Part shown: positions 51,060-60,305 of the stretch, one piece after another | Layout of the letters: every line of letters begins with the position of its first letter | How positions within the stretch are numbered: position 1 is the stretch's first letter | DNA from: Sphingobium ummariense RL-3 | GTDB taxonomy: Bacteria > Pseudomonadota > Alphaproteobacteria > Sphingomonadales > Sphingomonadaceae | DNA: 64,000 nt | Assembly: GCF_000447205.1 (NCBI RefSeq) | Contig: NZ_AUWY01000108.1 | Coordinates: 1 to 64,000 of the forward strand | Direction: 5' to 3' | The notes under the pieces: model-generated | The model's database searches: none | What the model was told of the DNA's origin: nothing | Seen by the model: the letters and a program-made list of their open reading frames with translations, nothing else | Position numbers and translations under genes: made by a program

Positions 51060-51082
51060 AATATATCGCAACACGATATATT
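51060..51082. promoter_or_regulatory. perfect inverted repeat, putative operator
   Basis: AATATATCG, five bases, CGATATATT (9-base arms). It shares TATATCGCA..CGAT with the site at 59853 next to the MarR gene, so the same regulator may bind. Located 28 bases before the gene at 51110. Confidence 0.6.
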
Positions 51083-51109
51083 GGAACGAAGGGCGCGGAG
51101 GGGATGTCG

Positions 51110-51439
51110 ATGGAGGCAGATATGCCGATGTTGCAAATCCTGGTCACGGCTGTCGGCCTGACGTTGGGCAGCTTGCTGGTCGCGATATCGCTGTCCTGTC
51201 TGGCTTGGTGGCTGGCCACCCGCGTTCATCATCCGCGCTGGGGCGCGGCTTTTCTGCTCATCATAGTCGGTGGCACCTGGCTGGCTGCGTTAGGGCAAAG
51301 TGAGTTCGTGAAGATGGCCACCGTGTTCGCTCTGGTTGGGGCAGGCCTGCTCTATCTGGTAGGCCGGGAAGAACGGGATGGAGGATCTTCGCGCGATACC
51401 AAGCCGGGCCGCTCCGCCCTCTCTAAAGGAAAGCACTGA
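51110..51439 (+). CDS. three-helix membrane protein, unknown
   Basis: A 109-residue protein with membrane helices at about 6-32, 40-56 and 64-80 and a polar tail. Start choices are ATG 51104, 51110 or 51122; 51110 best fits the GGAGGGG site. Downstream of the palindrome at 51060. First of two overlapping small genes. No family recognised. Confidence 0.62.
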   Translation: MEADMPMLQILVTAVGLTLGSLLVAISLSCLAWWLATRVHHPRWGAAFLLIIVGGTWLAALGQSEFVKMATVFALVGAGLLYLVGREERDGGSSRDTKPGRSALSKGKH

Positions 51440-51651
51440 TGGCAACGCAGATCTGGATCTATCCTGCCCTCATCGCGGTTCTAGGCCAGAATAGACGGCC
51501 GAGCTTTGCTGAAATGCGCAGTTTCGTTCGACGAGCCCGACGTGAAGCCGCTGCAGCTGGGGGTTCGGACGTAGCACGCCGAGGGAAGGTGCGTCGCCTG
51601 ATCGAAGCGGCTTTGAAAGCGCCAACTCCTCAGTTGATAGCGGACGAATAG
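51439..51651 (+). CDS. small basic protein, unknown
   Basis: A 70-residue protein whose ATG overlaps the previous stop (TGATG). A short hydrophobic start (IWIYPALIAVLGQ) is followed by a basic helical region (RSFVRRARREAAAAGG, RRGKVRRLIEAALK). No family recognised; probably made with the membrane protein upstream. Confidence 0.55.
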   Translation: MATQIWIYPALIAVLGQNRRPSFAEMRSFVRRARREAAAAGGSDVARRGKVRRLIEAALKAPTPQLIADE

Positions 51652-51841
51652 GCGCTTCCTACTCTCGCTTTGCGAACGCCCCTGCGTGCTATGCTGATGC
51701 CCCGTTTGCGCGACCTGAGAGTTTTTGCGCTTAACCTGCAAAAACATTCGTTTGCGACGCAGTGCGCATTCTTTCACCCTGCTTCTATCAAACCATGAAG
51801 ATAGCTGGTTGCGAGCGAGCATCGACAGGAGAGGATGCCGC

Positions 51842-52111
51842 ATGAAGAGGTTTATGTCGGGCGACCCTGCTGCACAGGCCGTTTTTACATGGTCGCGGGC
51901 TCTATGGACGCTTCTGTTCGCTGGGCTCGCGTTTGCTCTCTATTGCCTCAGCGAATATCGCCTCCTCAGTGAGGAGCAGATTATGCTGCTGATTTTCCTC
52001 GCCGTACCGATCGCCGCATTCTTTGTGTCAGGCAAAGGGCAGGACATGTCTGATGGTTCGAATAAGACAGACCAGGGCACCAATTCGCGCGCGTCCACAA
52101 GAAAGAATTAA
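51842..52111 (+). CDS. small two-helix membrane protein
   Basis: An 89-residue protein starting at ATG 51842 (AGGAGAGG upstream). Two hydrophobic helices (about 18-37 and 43-62) and a polar tail. A perfect TTTTTGC/GCAAAAA inverted repeat lies about 100 bases upstream (51722-51744). No family recognised. Confidence 0.6.
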   Translation: MKRFMSGDPAAQAVFTWSRALWTLLFAGLAFALYCLSEYRLLSEEQIMLLIFLAVPIAAFFVSGKGQDMSDGSNKTDQGTNSRASTRKN

Positions 52112-52130
52112 ACGCAAAATATTTGCGTTT
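52110..52130. promoter_or_regulatory. perfect inverted repeat after small membrane gene
   Basis: AAACGCAAA, three bases, TTTGCGTTT starting inside the stop codon of the preceding gene. It could be an operator for the efflux operon starting near 52257 or a weak terminator. Confidence 0.5.
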
Positions 52131-52256
52131 ATCCATTAATATTTTGATTTACGGTTTAGGGTGCTGGCTCGGTTAAAGGGCTTTCTCATATCCATGGGAG
52201 GTAATGACCACGGTCGCTGTCGATCGTGACAATCCCGTTTGTCATGGTTGTCAGTG

Positions 52257-54332
52257 ATGCTTGTTGCGTTTGCAGGCGGGAAACGCCTGCCAGCCTCTCC
52301 CTTGGTGGTTGACCCCCAGAAGCTGCTCTTTTCGCTCAGCAGCTTGCTGGCGGCAGCCGCTACGTTGGCCATAGCCTTCTCAGCCAGTTTGCCGCGCCCC
52401 TGGTGGGCTCTGTTGACGGTATACGTTACCGCTCAACCCATGGCCGGTGCCTTTCGGCCCAAGGTTCTCTACCGTCTGGGCGGCATACTAACCGGTGCCG
52501 CTGTCACGATCCTGCTCGTTCCCAACTTGCAGAACTCGCCCGAACTTCTGGTCTTGTGCCTCGCGGCCTGGACAGGTTTCTGCATCTATCTTGCGGTTCT
52601 TGATCGCACCCCGCGTGCTTTCCTGTTCCAGATGGCGGCGTTCAGCTCAGCGGTGATCAGCTTTCCCTATCTCGATGATCCGGGGAATATTTTCGAAACC
52701 ACGGCCGCGCGGGTGCAGGAGATGACGGTTGCTATCCTGTGCGTGACGGCGGTTCATGCGCTGCTCCAACCCTGGAGCGCGACGCCGGCTATTCGCGCCC
52801 GTGTCCAATCTTTTTTGGGTCACGCCCGCCGCTGGACCGCAGAGGCGCTTGGCAGTCAACATACCCGTCTCGAGGACGCGCATCGCCGCGCACTGGCGGC
52901 GGACGTCACCGAACTCGGCATGATCGCGGTCCATTTGCCGTTCGATCAGCGCTGGGCTCCCGCGACCCGGCGACGGGTTACGGCCTTGCAACAGCAGCTC
53001 GCCACCGTCCTGCCACTTGCCTCGGCTGCGGCGAACCGGCTCGACCGTCTTCGCGAAGCTGGCGATCTCCCCCCGGAGCTCGAAGCTTTGCTGGCCGACG
53101 TCACCGACTGGCTGGATGATGAGCAAAGCGAGCTGCACCGGGTGGGATCGCTGGTGCGGCGGTGCGAGGCGCTGGCGGCTGCCGCTGAGGCGCGCGGCGA
53201 CTGGAACGGCCTGCTGACCGCGAGCGCCTGCATCCGCATCGCCGAGTTCCTGACCGCATTGGCCGCGAGTCGAAGGCTGGCGGACAGGATCGGGTCACCG
53301 GGTCGGCCCAGCGCTAAAATTCTTGCCGCAGAATCCTTTTCGCTTGCCCGCGATCATGGCGTCGCTGCGCTCGCGGGCCTGGCGACCGCCACGGCAATCG
53401 GGCTCTATTGCGCCGTCTGGATCCTGCTCGCCTGGCCTAATGGATCGGCGACCGCGGCCTTTGCCGCGCTCATTACCTGTTCTTTTGCCGCACAGGACGA
53501 TCCCGCGCCGGTGATCGGTCGCTATCTCGTGGCGACGCTCAAGACCTTTCCGTTGGCGGCCCTCTATCTTTTCGTGATCCTGCCCCGGGTCGATGGCTAT
53601 GAAATGCTGATCGTCACCCTGGCGCCAGCCTTGCTGTGGATGGGCTATATCCAGGCCGATCCCGCACGTTCGCCGCAGGCATTGCCGATGTTCTCCTGCT
53701 TCATCGTCGCCATGGGCTTTCTCGCGCGTTTTCAGGCGGATTTTGCACTGTTCATCAACACGGGGTTGGCCCAGCTGGGTGGAATTGTAGCGACGCTTGC
53801 CGTCACCCGCATGTTCCGATCGGCCAATGTCCTGTGGACCGCCCGGCGTATCCTGCGCGCGAACTGGGGTGAACTGGCCCTACTTGCGGACATTCGTCGG
53901 CCGTTCCGTCCGGACCGCTGGACGGCAAGAGCGGTCGATCGGCTCGGGCAGGTGGCTGCACGCATGGCGGTGGCACCCGCCGGCGATAGACTCCGTGCCG
54001 CTGACGGTCTGGCGGACCTCAGGATCGGCCGCAACATCATTCCGATCCGCCGGGCGCTGTCTCATGTCCCGCATAACGTGCGGCACCGCCTGGGCGCGGT
54101 ACTTGCCGTGCTGGCGGTGTTTTATGGGGATCGCTGGCGCCATGGCCATGCGGATGCTCCGCCGCCCGGCTTGCTCGATCCGATCGACCGGGCCTTGGAA
54201 GCGCTTCTCAGCCTGCCGCTCGATGAGCATCGCCGGCCTGCCTTGCGGGCGCTGGTAGGGATGCGCTGCAATCTCTTCCCGACTGCCGCTGCGCCCCATA
54301 TCGTTTCATCAAGAGCTGGGGAAAGCGCATGA
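52257..54332 (+). CDS. aaeB: FUSC family (AaeB-like) efflux permease
   Basis: A 691-residue membrane protein with two hydrophobic domains (about 20-165 and 360-515) separated by a long helical cytoplasmic loop, as in FUSC/AaeB proteins. Landmarks: PRPWWALLTVYVTAQPMAGAFRPK, RTPRAFLFQMAAFSSAVISFPY. The start is uncertain among TTG 52239, GTG 52254 and ATG 52257. It probably exports aromatic acids or fusaric acid-like compounds with its three partners downstream, all overlapping or adjacent. Confidence 0.88.
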   Translation: MLVAFAGGKRLPASPLVVDPQKLLFSLSSLLAAAATLAIAFSASLPRPWWALLTVYVTAQPMAGAFRPKVLYRLGGILTGAAVTILLVPNLQNSPELLVLCLAAWTGFCIYLAVLDRTPRAFLFQMAAFSSAVISFPYLDDPGNIFETTAARVQEMTVAILCVTAVHALLQPWSATPAIRARVQSFLGHARRWTAEALGSQHTRLEDAHRRALAADVTELGMIAVHLPFDQRWAPATRRRVTALQQQLATVLPLASAAANRLDRLREAGDLPPELEALLADVTDWLDDEQSELHRVGSLVRRCEALAAAAEARGDWNGLLTASACIRIAEFLTALAASRRLADRIGSPGRPSAKILAAESFSLARDHGVAALAGLATATAIGLYCAVWILLAWPNGSATAAFAALITCSFAAQDDPAPVIGRYLVATLKTFPLAALYLFVILPRVDGYEMLIVTLAPALLWMGYIQADPARSPQALPMFSCFIVAMGFLARFQADFALFINTGLAQLGGIVATLAVTRMFRSANVLWTARRILRANWGELALLADIRRPFRPDRWTARAVDRLGQVAARMAVAPAGDRLRAADGLADLRIGRNIIPIRRALSHVPHNVRHRLGAVLAVLAVFYGDRWRHGHADAPPPGLLDPIDRALEALLSLPLDEHRRPALRALVGMRCNLFPTAAAPHIVSSRAGESA

Positions 54333-54553
54333 TCGAGGAGATCAATGTGCTCGGCGTTTATATGCCGGCGGCGCTCGCCTGGGGCGTGCTGGCCGCGGTG
54401 CTCGTCTATATTGTGCGCGGGCTCCTGCAGCGCCTGCCGGGCTATCGACTGCTCTGGCACCCAAGCCTGCTCGAGCTCGCTCTCTTCATTCTGCTGTGGT
54501 GGGGCCTGAGCGCGCTCGCCGATAGTTTCCTCTACCGATGGGTCGCGTCTTGA
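54329..54553 (+). CDS. aaeX: AaeX-like DUF1656 small membrane protein
   Basis: A 74-residue protein overlapping the permease stop by four bases. EEINVLGVYMPAALAWGVLAAVL and LLWHPSLLELALFILLWWG are typical of DUF1656, with two membrane helices. Always found with FUSC permease and HlyD-type adaptor genes. Precise role unknown. Confidence 0.9.
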   Translation: MIEEINVLGVYMPAALAWGVLAAVLVYIVRGLLQRLPGYRLLWHPSLLELALFILLWWGLSALADSFLYRWVAS

Positions 54554-54554
54554 C

Positions 54555-55454
54555 ATGTTGCACCGACAAAATCTCCTGCGATCGCTCGCCACGCTCCTCG
54601 TCATACTCGTAGTTCTGGGGGGGATATATGCACTGTGGCTGCGCTATCAGGTCGAGCCGGTCACGCGCGATGGCAAGGTGCGCGCGGACATGGTGCCGGT
54701 GGCCGCCGATGTCAGTGGGCTCGTCACCGAGGTGAAGGTCGCCGACAATCAGAAGGTCCGAAAGGGCGAGATACTCTTCATCATCGACCGTCCGCGCTAC
54801 CGGCTTGCGCTGGAACAGGCCGAGGCCAACGTGGCAAGCCAGCGCACCGCGCTCGCGCAAGCTGTCCGTGAGGATCGGCGCAACCGGGCCATGCCCGAAG
54901 TGATCGCTGCTGAAGTGATCGAACAAGGCACGGCGCGGGTCGAAGGACTGCGGGCGACGATTGGTCAGGCGGTGGCAGCGCGCGACCTGGCTCGCTTCAA
55001 TCTGGAACGAACCATCGTGCGTGCACCGGTGGACGGGACCGTGTCCAACATGTCGCTCCAGCCCGGGGTCTATCTGACGGCCGGCAAAGCCGCGTTAGCG
55101 CTCGTCTATGACCACTCGCTCCGGGTGGAAGGTTATTTTGAGGAAACAAAATTGCCGGCGATCCGCGTCGGCGACCGTGCAAGCATCTACCTGATGGGCG
55201 TTGCTGACGAGATCGAGGGGCATGTTCAGAGCATTGCGGGCGGTGTCGAGGATCGCGAGCGGGCCGGAACCGACGGGCAACTGGCTAATGTAAACCCGTC
55301 CTTCACCTGGGTTCGCCTCGCGCAGCGCATTCCCGTGCGTGTCACGATTGATAGAATACCGCCTAATGTACGGATGATTCCGGGCCAGACGGCCACGGTT
55401 GTCGTTCATCCGCGCGATGATGGGCGCAGAGTACACCGGAGCCTGCCATGGTAA
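54555..55454 (+). CDS. aaeA: HlyD/AaeA-type membrane fusion protein
   Basis: A 299-residue periplasmic adaptor: one N-terminal membrane helix (about 10-30), then a lipoyl/barrel architecture (VRADMVPVAADVSGLVTEVKVADNQKVRKGEILFIID), a coiled-coil hairpin and the second lipoyl half (LERTIVRAPVDGTVSNMSL). It links the permease to the outer-membrane channel. One base after aaeX stop, and overlaps the NodT gene by seven bases. Confidence 0.93.
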   Translation: MLHRQNLLRSLATLLVILVVLGGIYALWLRYQVEPVTRDGKVRADMVPVAADVSGLVTEVKVADNQKVRKGEILFIIDRPRYRLALEQAEANVASQRTALAQAVREDRRNRAMPEVIAAEVIEQGTARVEGLRATIGQAVAARDLARFNLERTIVRAPVDGTVSNMSLQPGVYLTAGKAALALVYDHSLRVEGYFEETKLPAIRVGDRASIYLMGVADEIEGHVQSIAGGVEDRERAGTDGQLANVNPSFTWVRLAQRIPVRVTIDRIPPNVRMIPGQTATVVVHPRDDGRRVHRSLPW

Positions 55455-56857
55455 GGCGCGCGCTGGTGCTGGCGGCTGCAGCCGCGCTGGGCGGCTGCAC
55501 GGTGGTCGGACCCGATTATCATGTGCCTGACGCCGCGATGGTGAAGGCACCTGCGGCGCAAGGCGCGTTTCAGTCGATAGGCGCGGCCACGACGCAGGAA
55601 CCGCTGCCCGATCATTGGTGGCGGCTCTACGAGAACCCGACCCTCGACCGGCTGATCGAACAGGCATTCGCCGCCAATACGGATCTGCGAGTGGCCGAGG
55701 CCAATCTCGAACGCAGTCTGGCCTTGCTCGACCAGCGCAATGCGGGCCGGGAAATTCAGGGCAGCGCGAACGCCGAAACAAGCTGGGCCCAGCGCTCGGC
55801 GGAAGCCGAGTTGAGCCATGTAAAGCCGCCGACGCGGCAAATCTACAATATGGGCATCGGGGCCAGCTATGATCTCGATCTGTTCGGCGGAATAAAGCGC
55901 GGGATCGAGGCAGCAAGTGCCGATGCCGACGCTGCCGTGGCGGCGCGCGATCTGGTGCGTGTGACCGTCGCGGCCGAGACGGCGCGCGCCTATGCCGACA
56001 TCTGTAACGCGGGCTATCAGCGCGATGTGTTGGGTCGTGCGATTGCTGTCCTAGAGCAAAGTGTTCGATTAACCCGGATCATGGTGTCGCATGGACGCGC
56101 GGCACCCTATGAACTGGACCGGCGACAAGCGTTGCTCGAAGCGAGCCAGGCCCGGCTCCCACAATTGGTGGCGCGCCAACGCAACGCCCTTTTCCGTGCC
56201 ACAGCGCTGGCCGGTCGCATGCCGAGCGACGCGGACCCCGGCCTGTTGGCGTGCCATGCCCCGCTTGCGCTGACACGCATGATCCCCGTTGGCGACGGTG
56301 CCGCGCTGCTCAAGCGTCGGCCCGACATCCGCATGGCCGAGCGCCGGCTCGCCGCGGCGACGGCGCGGATCGGCGTCGCCACGGCGGATCTCTATCCAGA
56401 CATCCGCCTGGGGGCATCGATCGGCTCCACGGGGGCTGCCGCCGATTTCCTGTCACCGCTTACCAACCGTTTTGGTCTCGGGCCGCTGATCAGTTGGACG
56501 CTCAACCGACATGCCGTTCGCGCCCGCATTGTGGCAACTGAGGCCCAAAGTCGCGGCGACCTCGCCGCGTTTGACGGCGCGGTGATCAAGGCGTTGCGAG
56601 AGGTTGAGACGGCGCTGACCAATTATCAAGCTGGGCTTGAGCAGCAGGAAAGCCTGGATCGTGCATCCGAAGATGCCATGCGAGCAGCGATGCGGATAAG
56701 TCAGTTGCGGCGTGGAGGCAAGATCGCCGCGTTGCCCGCGCTCGAGGCTGAACGTGATCGGATCGCGGCGGATCAGGCGGCGGCCGAGGCGCGCGCGGCG
56801 ATCAATGACGATCAGATTACGCTGTTCCTCACACTTGGCGGAGGATGGACCAACTGA
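55448..56857 (+). CDS. NodT-family outer-membrane efflux lipoprotein
   Basis: A 469-residue TolC-like channel with signal and lipobox ALGGC (Cys near 17), then the usual GPDYHVPDA start. Paired TolC repeats: WWRLYENPTLDRLIEQAFAANTDLRVAEANLER and RRPDIRMAERRLAAATARIGVATADLYPDI. Last gene of the four-gene efflux operon, completing a tripartite pump from inner to outer membrane. Confidence 0.94.
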   Translation: MVRRALVLAAAAALGGCTVVGPDYHVPDAAMVKAPAAQGAFQSIGAATTQEPLPDHWWRLYENPTLDRLIEQAFAANTDLRVAEANLERSLALLDQRNAGREIQGSANAETSWAQRSAEAELSHVKPPTRQIYNMGIGASYDLDLFGGIKRGIEAASADADAAVAARDLVRVTVAAETARAYADICNAGYQRDVLGRAIAVLEQSVRLTRIMVSHGRAAPYELDRRQALLEASQARLPQLVARQRNALFRATALAGRMPSDADPGLLACHAPLALTRMIPVGDGAALLKRRPDIRMAERRLAAATARIGVATADLYPDIRLGASIGSTGAAADFLSPLTNRFGLGPLISWTLNRHAVRARIVATEAQSRGDLAAFDGAVIKALREVETALTNYQAGLEQQESLDRASEDAMRAAMRISQLRRGGKIAALPALEAERDRIAADQAAAEARAAINDDQITLFLTLGGGWTN

Positions 56858-56989
56858 AACGCGATGTGATTTCCTCTGCCGTCAGAACCTGGGCTGCCAC
56901 GTTTGCTGCTGGCGCGTGCGCGCAGCCTTCCAGGATTCGCTGACCGACGACCGCAGTACAAATTCGGTGATGCCGAACCCGGTTCCCGC

Positions 56990-57373
56990 TCATTTCTCCT
57001 CGACGGTGCGGTCGAGCGTGAGGCTCCCCACCTTGCCATCGTCGAGGTGGACGACCGCCGTCCAGTAAAAATTGGCTCGGTAGTAGTCATGCACCATCAT
57101 CCAGTCGGAATAGACACAACGCGCGATCTCGGGATCTTGCCGATCGCCCGTGCAATGCGCGCCAGCCTCTTCAAGGACGTCGAGCGCGCTCCAGAAGGAC
57201 GTGCCTGGCGGAATCTCCCGGGCAAGAGTGGTGCGTGCCTTCTCGATGTCATTGTTCCACTGATAGTCGTCTTCGAGAACGGTGAATTGCAACGACGGCT
57301 TTGCCTCGTCCTTCGCCTCGAGTTCAGACGGGATCAAAAGCAGCGCGACGAGCGCGAGAAGAGGTTTACACAT
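56990..57373 (-). CDS. secreted hypothetical protein
   Basis: A 127-residue protein. ATG 57373 (AAGG six bases upstream) begins a signal peptide (CKPLLALVALLLIPSELEA); a longer frame to 57406 is less likely. The mature part has a Cys pair (AHCTGDRQDPEIARCVYSD) that may form a disulfide, and several aromatic residues (HDYYRANFYWTAVVHLDDG). No family recognised. Confidence 0.68.
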   Translation of the reverse strand: MCKPLLALVALLLIPSELEAKDEAKPSLQFTVLEDDYQWNNDIEKARTTLAREIPPGTSFWSALDVLEEAGAHCTGDRQDPEIARCVYSDWMMVHDYYRANFYWTAVVHLDDGKVGSLTLDRTVEEK

Positions 57374-57519
57374 ATTGTGCCTTCTAGCGGGATCGAGCCA
57401 ACGCAAAACCGCAAGATATTGAAGTTTTCCATCAAGAAATCTGTTGTGATGCCGCCGCGCTTCTCAGCTCTCTCGATCTCGAAAACGCAGGTCGTTTGTA
57501 AAGACTGGTGACGAGACGC

Positions 57520-57900
57520 TCAGGGCGTCGACGATATAAAAATGGACGAGATCGCCGTCAGCATTTGCGACGTTCCGTATGGCTTGGGAACCATGATACT
57601 TTTGGGAACACCATAAAGCGGCCATTCTGCGGCGCTATCTCCTGATGCATACACCACAGGAATATCCGGTTGCAGTTCTCGGGCGCGCCACGATACCTCC
57701 CATCCGTTGGGACCCACCCCAAGCCTCACATCGGTGACCACTCCGGCGATTTCAGGATGACGGCTATCGAGAATAGTGATGGCATCCACCCCACAGGTCG
57801 CGGCGATGACCACGTATCCGCCGAATTCTAGCATCTCCTGCAGCGTCCACAGGATAAGCCGCTCGTCCTCAACCAGCAGCAGCACCTTGGCGTCCGACAT
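57520..57900 (-). CDS. single-domain response regulator
   Basis: A 126-residue receiver domain: LVEDERLILWTLQEML, phosphorylatable Asp in GVVTDVRLGVGPNG and Lys in MVPKPYG. No output domain. ATG 57900 has GGGGGGA upstream. This type often acts with hybrid or HWE kinases elsewhere in the genome; no partner is adjacent. Confidence 0.85.
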   Translation of the reverse strand: MSDAKVLLLVEDERLILWTLQEMLEFGGYVVIAATCGVDAITILDSRHPEIAGVVTDVRLGVGPNGWEVSWRARELQPDIPVVYASGDSAAEWPLYGVPKSIMVPKPYGTSQMLTAISSIFISSTP

Positions 57901-58030
57901 GCGACGTCCCCCCGTTCCTCCTTTTCCGATGCCGCGGCAGGAGTTTGTATCGCAATACGAACGAAAATAGGTGCGGGTTGGTTCCCCGGTCCCGTCCTTG
58001 CACGTCGTAACCGACCGATCCTAGGCCGTT

Positions 58031-59815
58031 CTACTGCGTGCGTGGTTGGAGTTTTGTTCCGAGATGGCGTGAGCGACCAAGTTCGGCATGGCGGTTTGCG
58101 CTGCGGGTCTTGAGCAGATCCTGGCGCGAAAGGATGCCGAGCACGCGCCTGGTTCCGGGCTCGATGATCGGAATGCGACCGATGCCGGATTCGACGATGA
58201 GATCGGCGACGACGCCGGTGGGCGTATCGGGATAGGCAACGGGCTGTGCTGCGTCCGAGATGGCGTCGATGAGCGGCGTTTGATCGTCGTCGCGCTCGCC
58301 CTGCCAGCGCAGGGCATCGGTGCGAGAGACGAGACCCAGCAATCTTCCTTGCGGGTCGGTCACCGGATAGCTGCGATGCACGGCTTTGGTTGCGAAGAAG
58401 GATACCGCCGCCTCCACGGTCATCGTGCCCGGTAGGGTCGCCGGATCGCGCGTCATGATCTGACCGGCCTGGATGAGGTCGAGCGGATCGACCGTATATT
58501 CCTGCAGGATATGCCGTCCGCGCCGCGCGATTTTCTCGGTGAGGATCGATCGCCGCATCAGCAGCACGCTGATGGCATAGGCGCCGCCCGCAGCCGCGAT
58601 CGTGCATGGGATGGCGCTGAAGTGCCCGGTGAGTTCGACCGCGAAGATCGCGCCGGTCATCGGCGCACGCATCGCGCCGCTCATGATTCCCGCCATGCCG
58701 ATCATGGCCCAGAACCCCGGATCGCCGGGCAGGAACTGCCCGAGCAGGAAGCCGGCTGCGCCGCCCAGGATGAGGAGCGGGGCAAGAACGCCGCCAGACG
58801 TGCCCGACCCCAGCGCGACCAACCAGACGATGGCCTTCACGACGAGGAGCGCAGCAACGACCCGGAGCGATAACGAGCCATTGAGGAGAGCCTCGATGCT
58901 CGCATAACCGGCGCCAAGCACATGTGCATCGATGAGACCACCCAGACCAACGACCACCGCACCGATCGCCGGCCACCACATCCAGTGGAATGGCAGGCGA
59001 TGGAAGAGATCCTCGATACGGTAGAGGGATGTCGATAGTAGAGCGGCTTCAAGACCGACGACGAGGCCGATCCCGCCGGAAGCGAGCAGGGCCCAGCTTT
59101 CGTGCGGAGCCATCGCCGCCATTGGAAACATCGGTCCCGATCCGAGCAGAAGCGGACGCCAGGCGAAGGAAACAAGTGCTGCAACGAGGACGGGGACGAA
59201 GCTGCGCGGTTTCCACTCGAACAGGAGCACTTCGACGGCCAGCAAGATCGCCGCGAGCGGCGTACCGAAGATGGCGGTCATGCCGGCTGCCGCACCGGCC
59301 ACGAGGAGCGTCTTGCGCTCGGCCGCGCTGAGATGGAAGCATTGGGCGAACAGCGAACCAATGGCCCCGCCCGTCATGATGATCGGTCCTTCCGCGCCGA
59401 AGGGTCCGCCACTGCCGATCGAGATCGCTGAGGACAGGGGTTTGAGCAGCGCCACCTTGAGCGACAGTCGGCTCTCGCCGAAGAGGATCGTTTCGATCGC
59501 CTCGGGAATGCCATGGCCGCGAATCTTGTCCGATCCGAAACGCGCCATCAGACCCACGATAAGGCTGCCGATGATCGGAATCACGACCACCAGCCAGCCC
59601 ACCGATGCGTCGGTTATCACGGAGTGATCGGCGGAGAGTCGACCGAACCAGAAGAGATTGGTGGCAATCGCAATGAGTTTGACCAGCACCCATGCGCCGA
59701 AGGCACCGCCCGTCCCGACCACGACGGCCATGACCGCCAGCATGACCATGCGGCGATCGACACTATGGTCGGCGAGTTGGTGGCCTTCAACGGAACGTGG
59801 GGGTGTCAGCGACAT
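58031..59815 (-). CDS. ClC chloride channel/antiporter with C-terminal CBS pair
   Basis: A 594-residue membrane protein. ClC selectivity motifs are seen: GSGGPFGAEGPIIMTGG, GMTAIFGTPLAAILLAVE and GSGTSGGVLAPLLILG. Two CBS domains follow (about 445-575; QIMTRDPATLPGTMTVEAAV, ADLIVESGIGRIPIIEPG), which often sense nucleotides. Function: chloride (or fluoride/proton-coupled) transport. It is divergent from the MarR gene, with a shared palindrome between them. Confidence 0.93.
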   Translation of the reverse strand: MSLTPPRSVEGHQLADHSVDRRMVMLAVMAVVVGTGGAFGAWVLVKLIAIATNLFWFGRLSADHSVITDASVGWLVVVIPIIGSLIVGLMARFGSDKIRGHGIPEAIETILFGESRLSLKVALLKPLSSAISIGSGGPFGAEGPIIMTGGAIGSLFAQCFHLSAAERKTLLVAGAAAGMTAIFGTPLAAILLAVEVLLFEWKPRSFVPVLVAALVSFAWRPLLLGSGPMFPMAAMAPHESWALLASGGIGLVVGLEAALLSTSLYRIEDLFHRLPFHWMWWPAIGAVVVGLGGLIDAHVLGAGYASIEALLNGSLSLRVVAALLVVKAIVWLVALGSGTSGGVLAPLLILGGAAGFLLGQFLPGDPGFWAMIGMAGIMSGAMRAPMTGAIFAVELTGHFSAIPCTIAAAGGAYAISVLLMRRSILTEKIARRGRHILQEYTVDPLDLIQAGQIMTRDPATLPGTMTVEAAVSFFATKAVHRSYPVTDPQGRLLGLVSRTDALRWQGERDDDQTPLIDAISDAAQPVAYPDTPTGVVADLIVESGIGRIPIIEPGTRRVLGILSRQDLLKTRSANRHAELGRSRHLGTKLQPRTQ

Positions 59816-59852
59816 GAATCGATATTATCCTGCAAAAGTAGCTCGAGCCCAT

Positions 59853-59871
59853 TATATCGCATTGCGATGTA
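59853..59871. promoter_or_regulatory. palindromic operator between ClC and MarR genes
   Basis: ATCGCATTGCGAT (59856-59868) is a perfect dyad about one central T, extended by partial matches on each side. It lies in the divergent promoter region and resembles the palindrome at 51060-51082. Probable MarR binding site. Confidence 0.6.
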
Positions 59872-59891
59872 TTTCAATCAGTGAGGATCAA

Positions 59892-60305
59892 TTGAGGCAA
59901 AAGGATAAATTGCTGGGGGATGCCGACTATGTGGCGCTGGCCTCATTTCGCCACGCCATTCGCCGCTTCCAGGCGTTCAGCGAGGAAAAGGCCATCGAAG
60001 TCGGGCTGACGCCGCAACAGCACCAGGCTCTCCTCGCGATCCGGGGCTGTCCGCCGGATGAAGCCACCGTCGGCCATGTCGCTGAACGTCTGATATTAAA
60101 GCCGCATAGCGCCACGGGCCTGATCAATCGCCTCGAAGCCTTGGCGCTTATTACGCGCGAGGCGGCTGCTACCGATCGCAGGCGGGCGCTGCTACGCCTT
60201 ACCCCCAAGGCTTATGCCTTGCTCGACGCCCTGTCGGCTGTCCATCGCGAGGAAATTCAGCGCTTGCGGCCGGTCTTCACCGGCATTTTCGAACAATTGG
60301 GATGA
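59892..60305 (+). CDS. MarR family transcriptional regulator
   Basis: A 137-residue winged-helix regulator. No ATG is available near the N-terminus; TTG 59892 has GAGG five bases upstream and fits the fold start. Features: LTPQQHQALLAIRGCPPDEATVGHVAERLILKPHSATGLINRLEALALI and the wing DRRRALLRLTPKA. Probably autoregulatory and controlling the divergent ClC gene; ligand unknown. Confidence 0.87.
   Translation: MRQKDKLLGDADYVALASFRHAIRRFQAFSEEKAIEVGLTPQQHQALLAIRGCPPDEATVGHVAERLILKPHSATGLINRLEALALITREAAATDRRRALLRLTPKAYALLDALSAVHREEIQRLRPVFTGIFEQLG

Noticed and set aside
56845..56943. 32-codon frame overlapping the end of the NodT-like gene
   Set aside because: No ribosome site; too short and without a recognisable domain.
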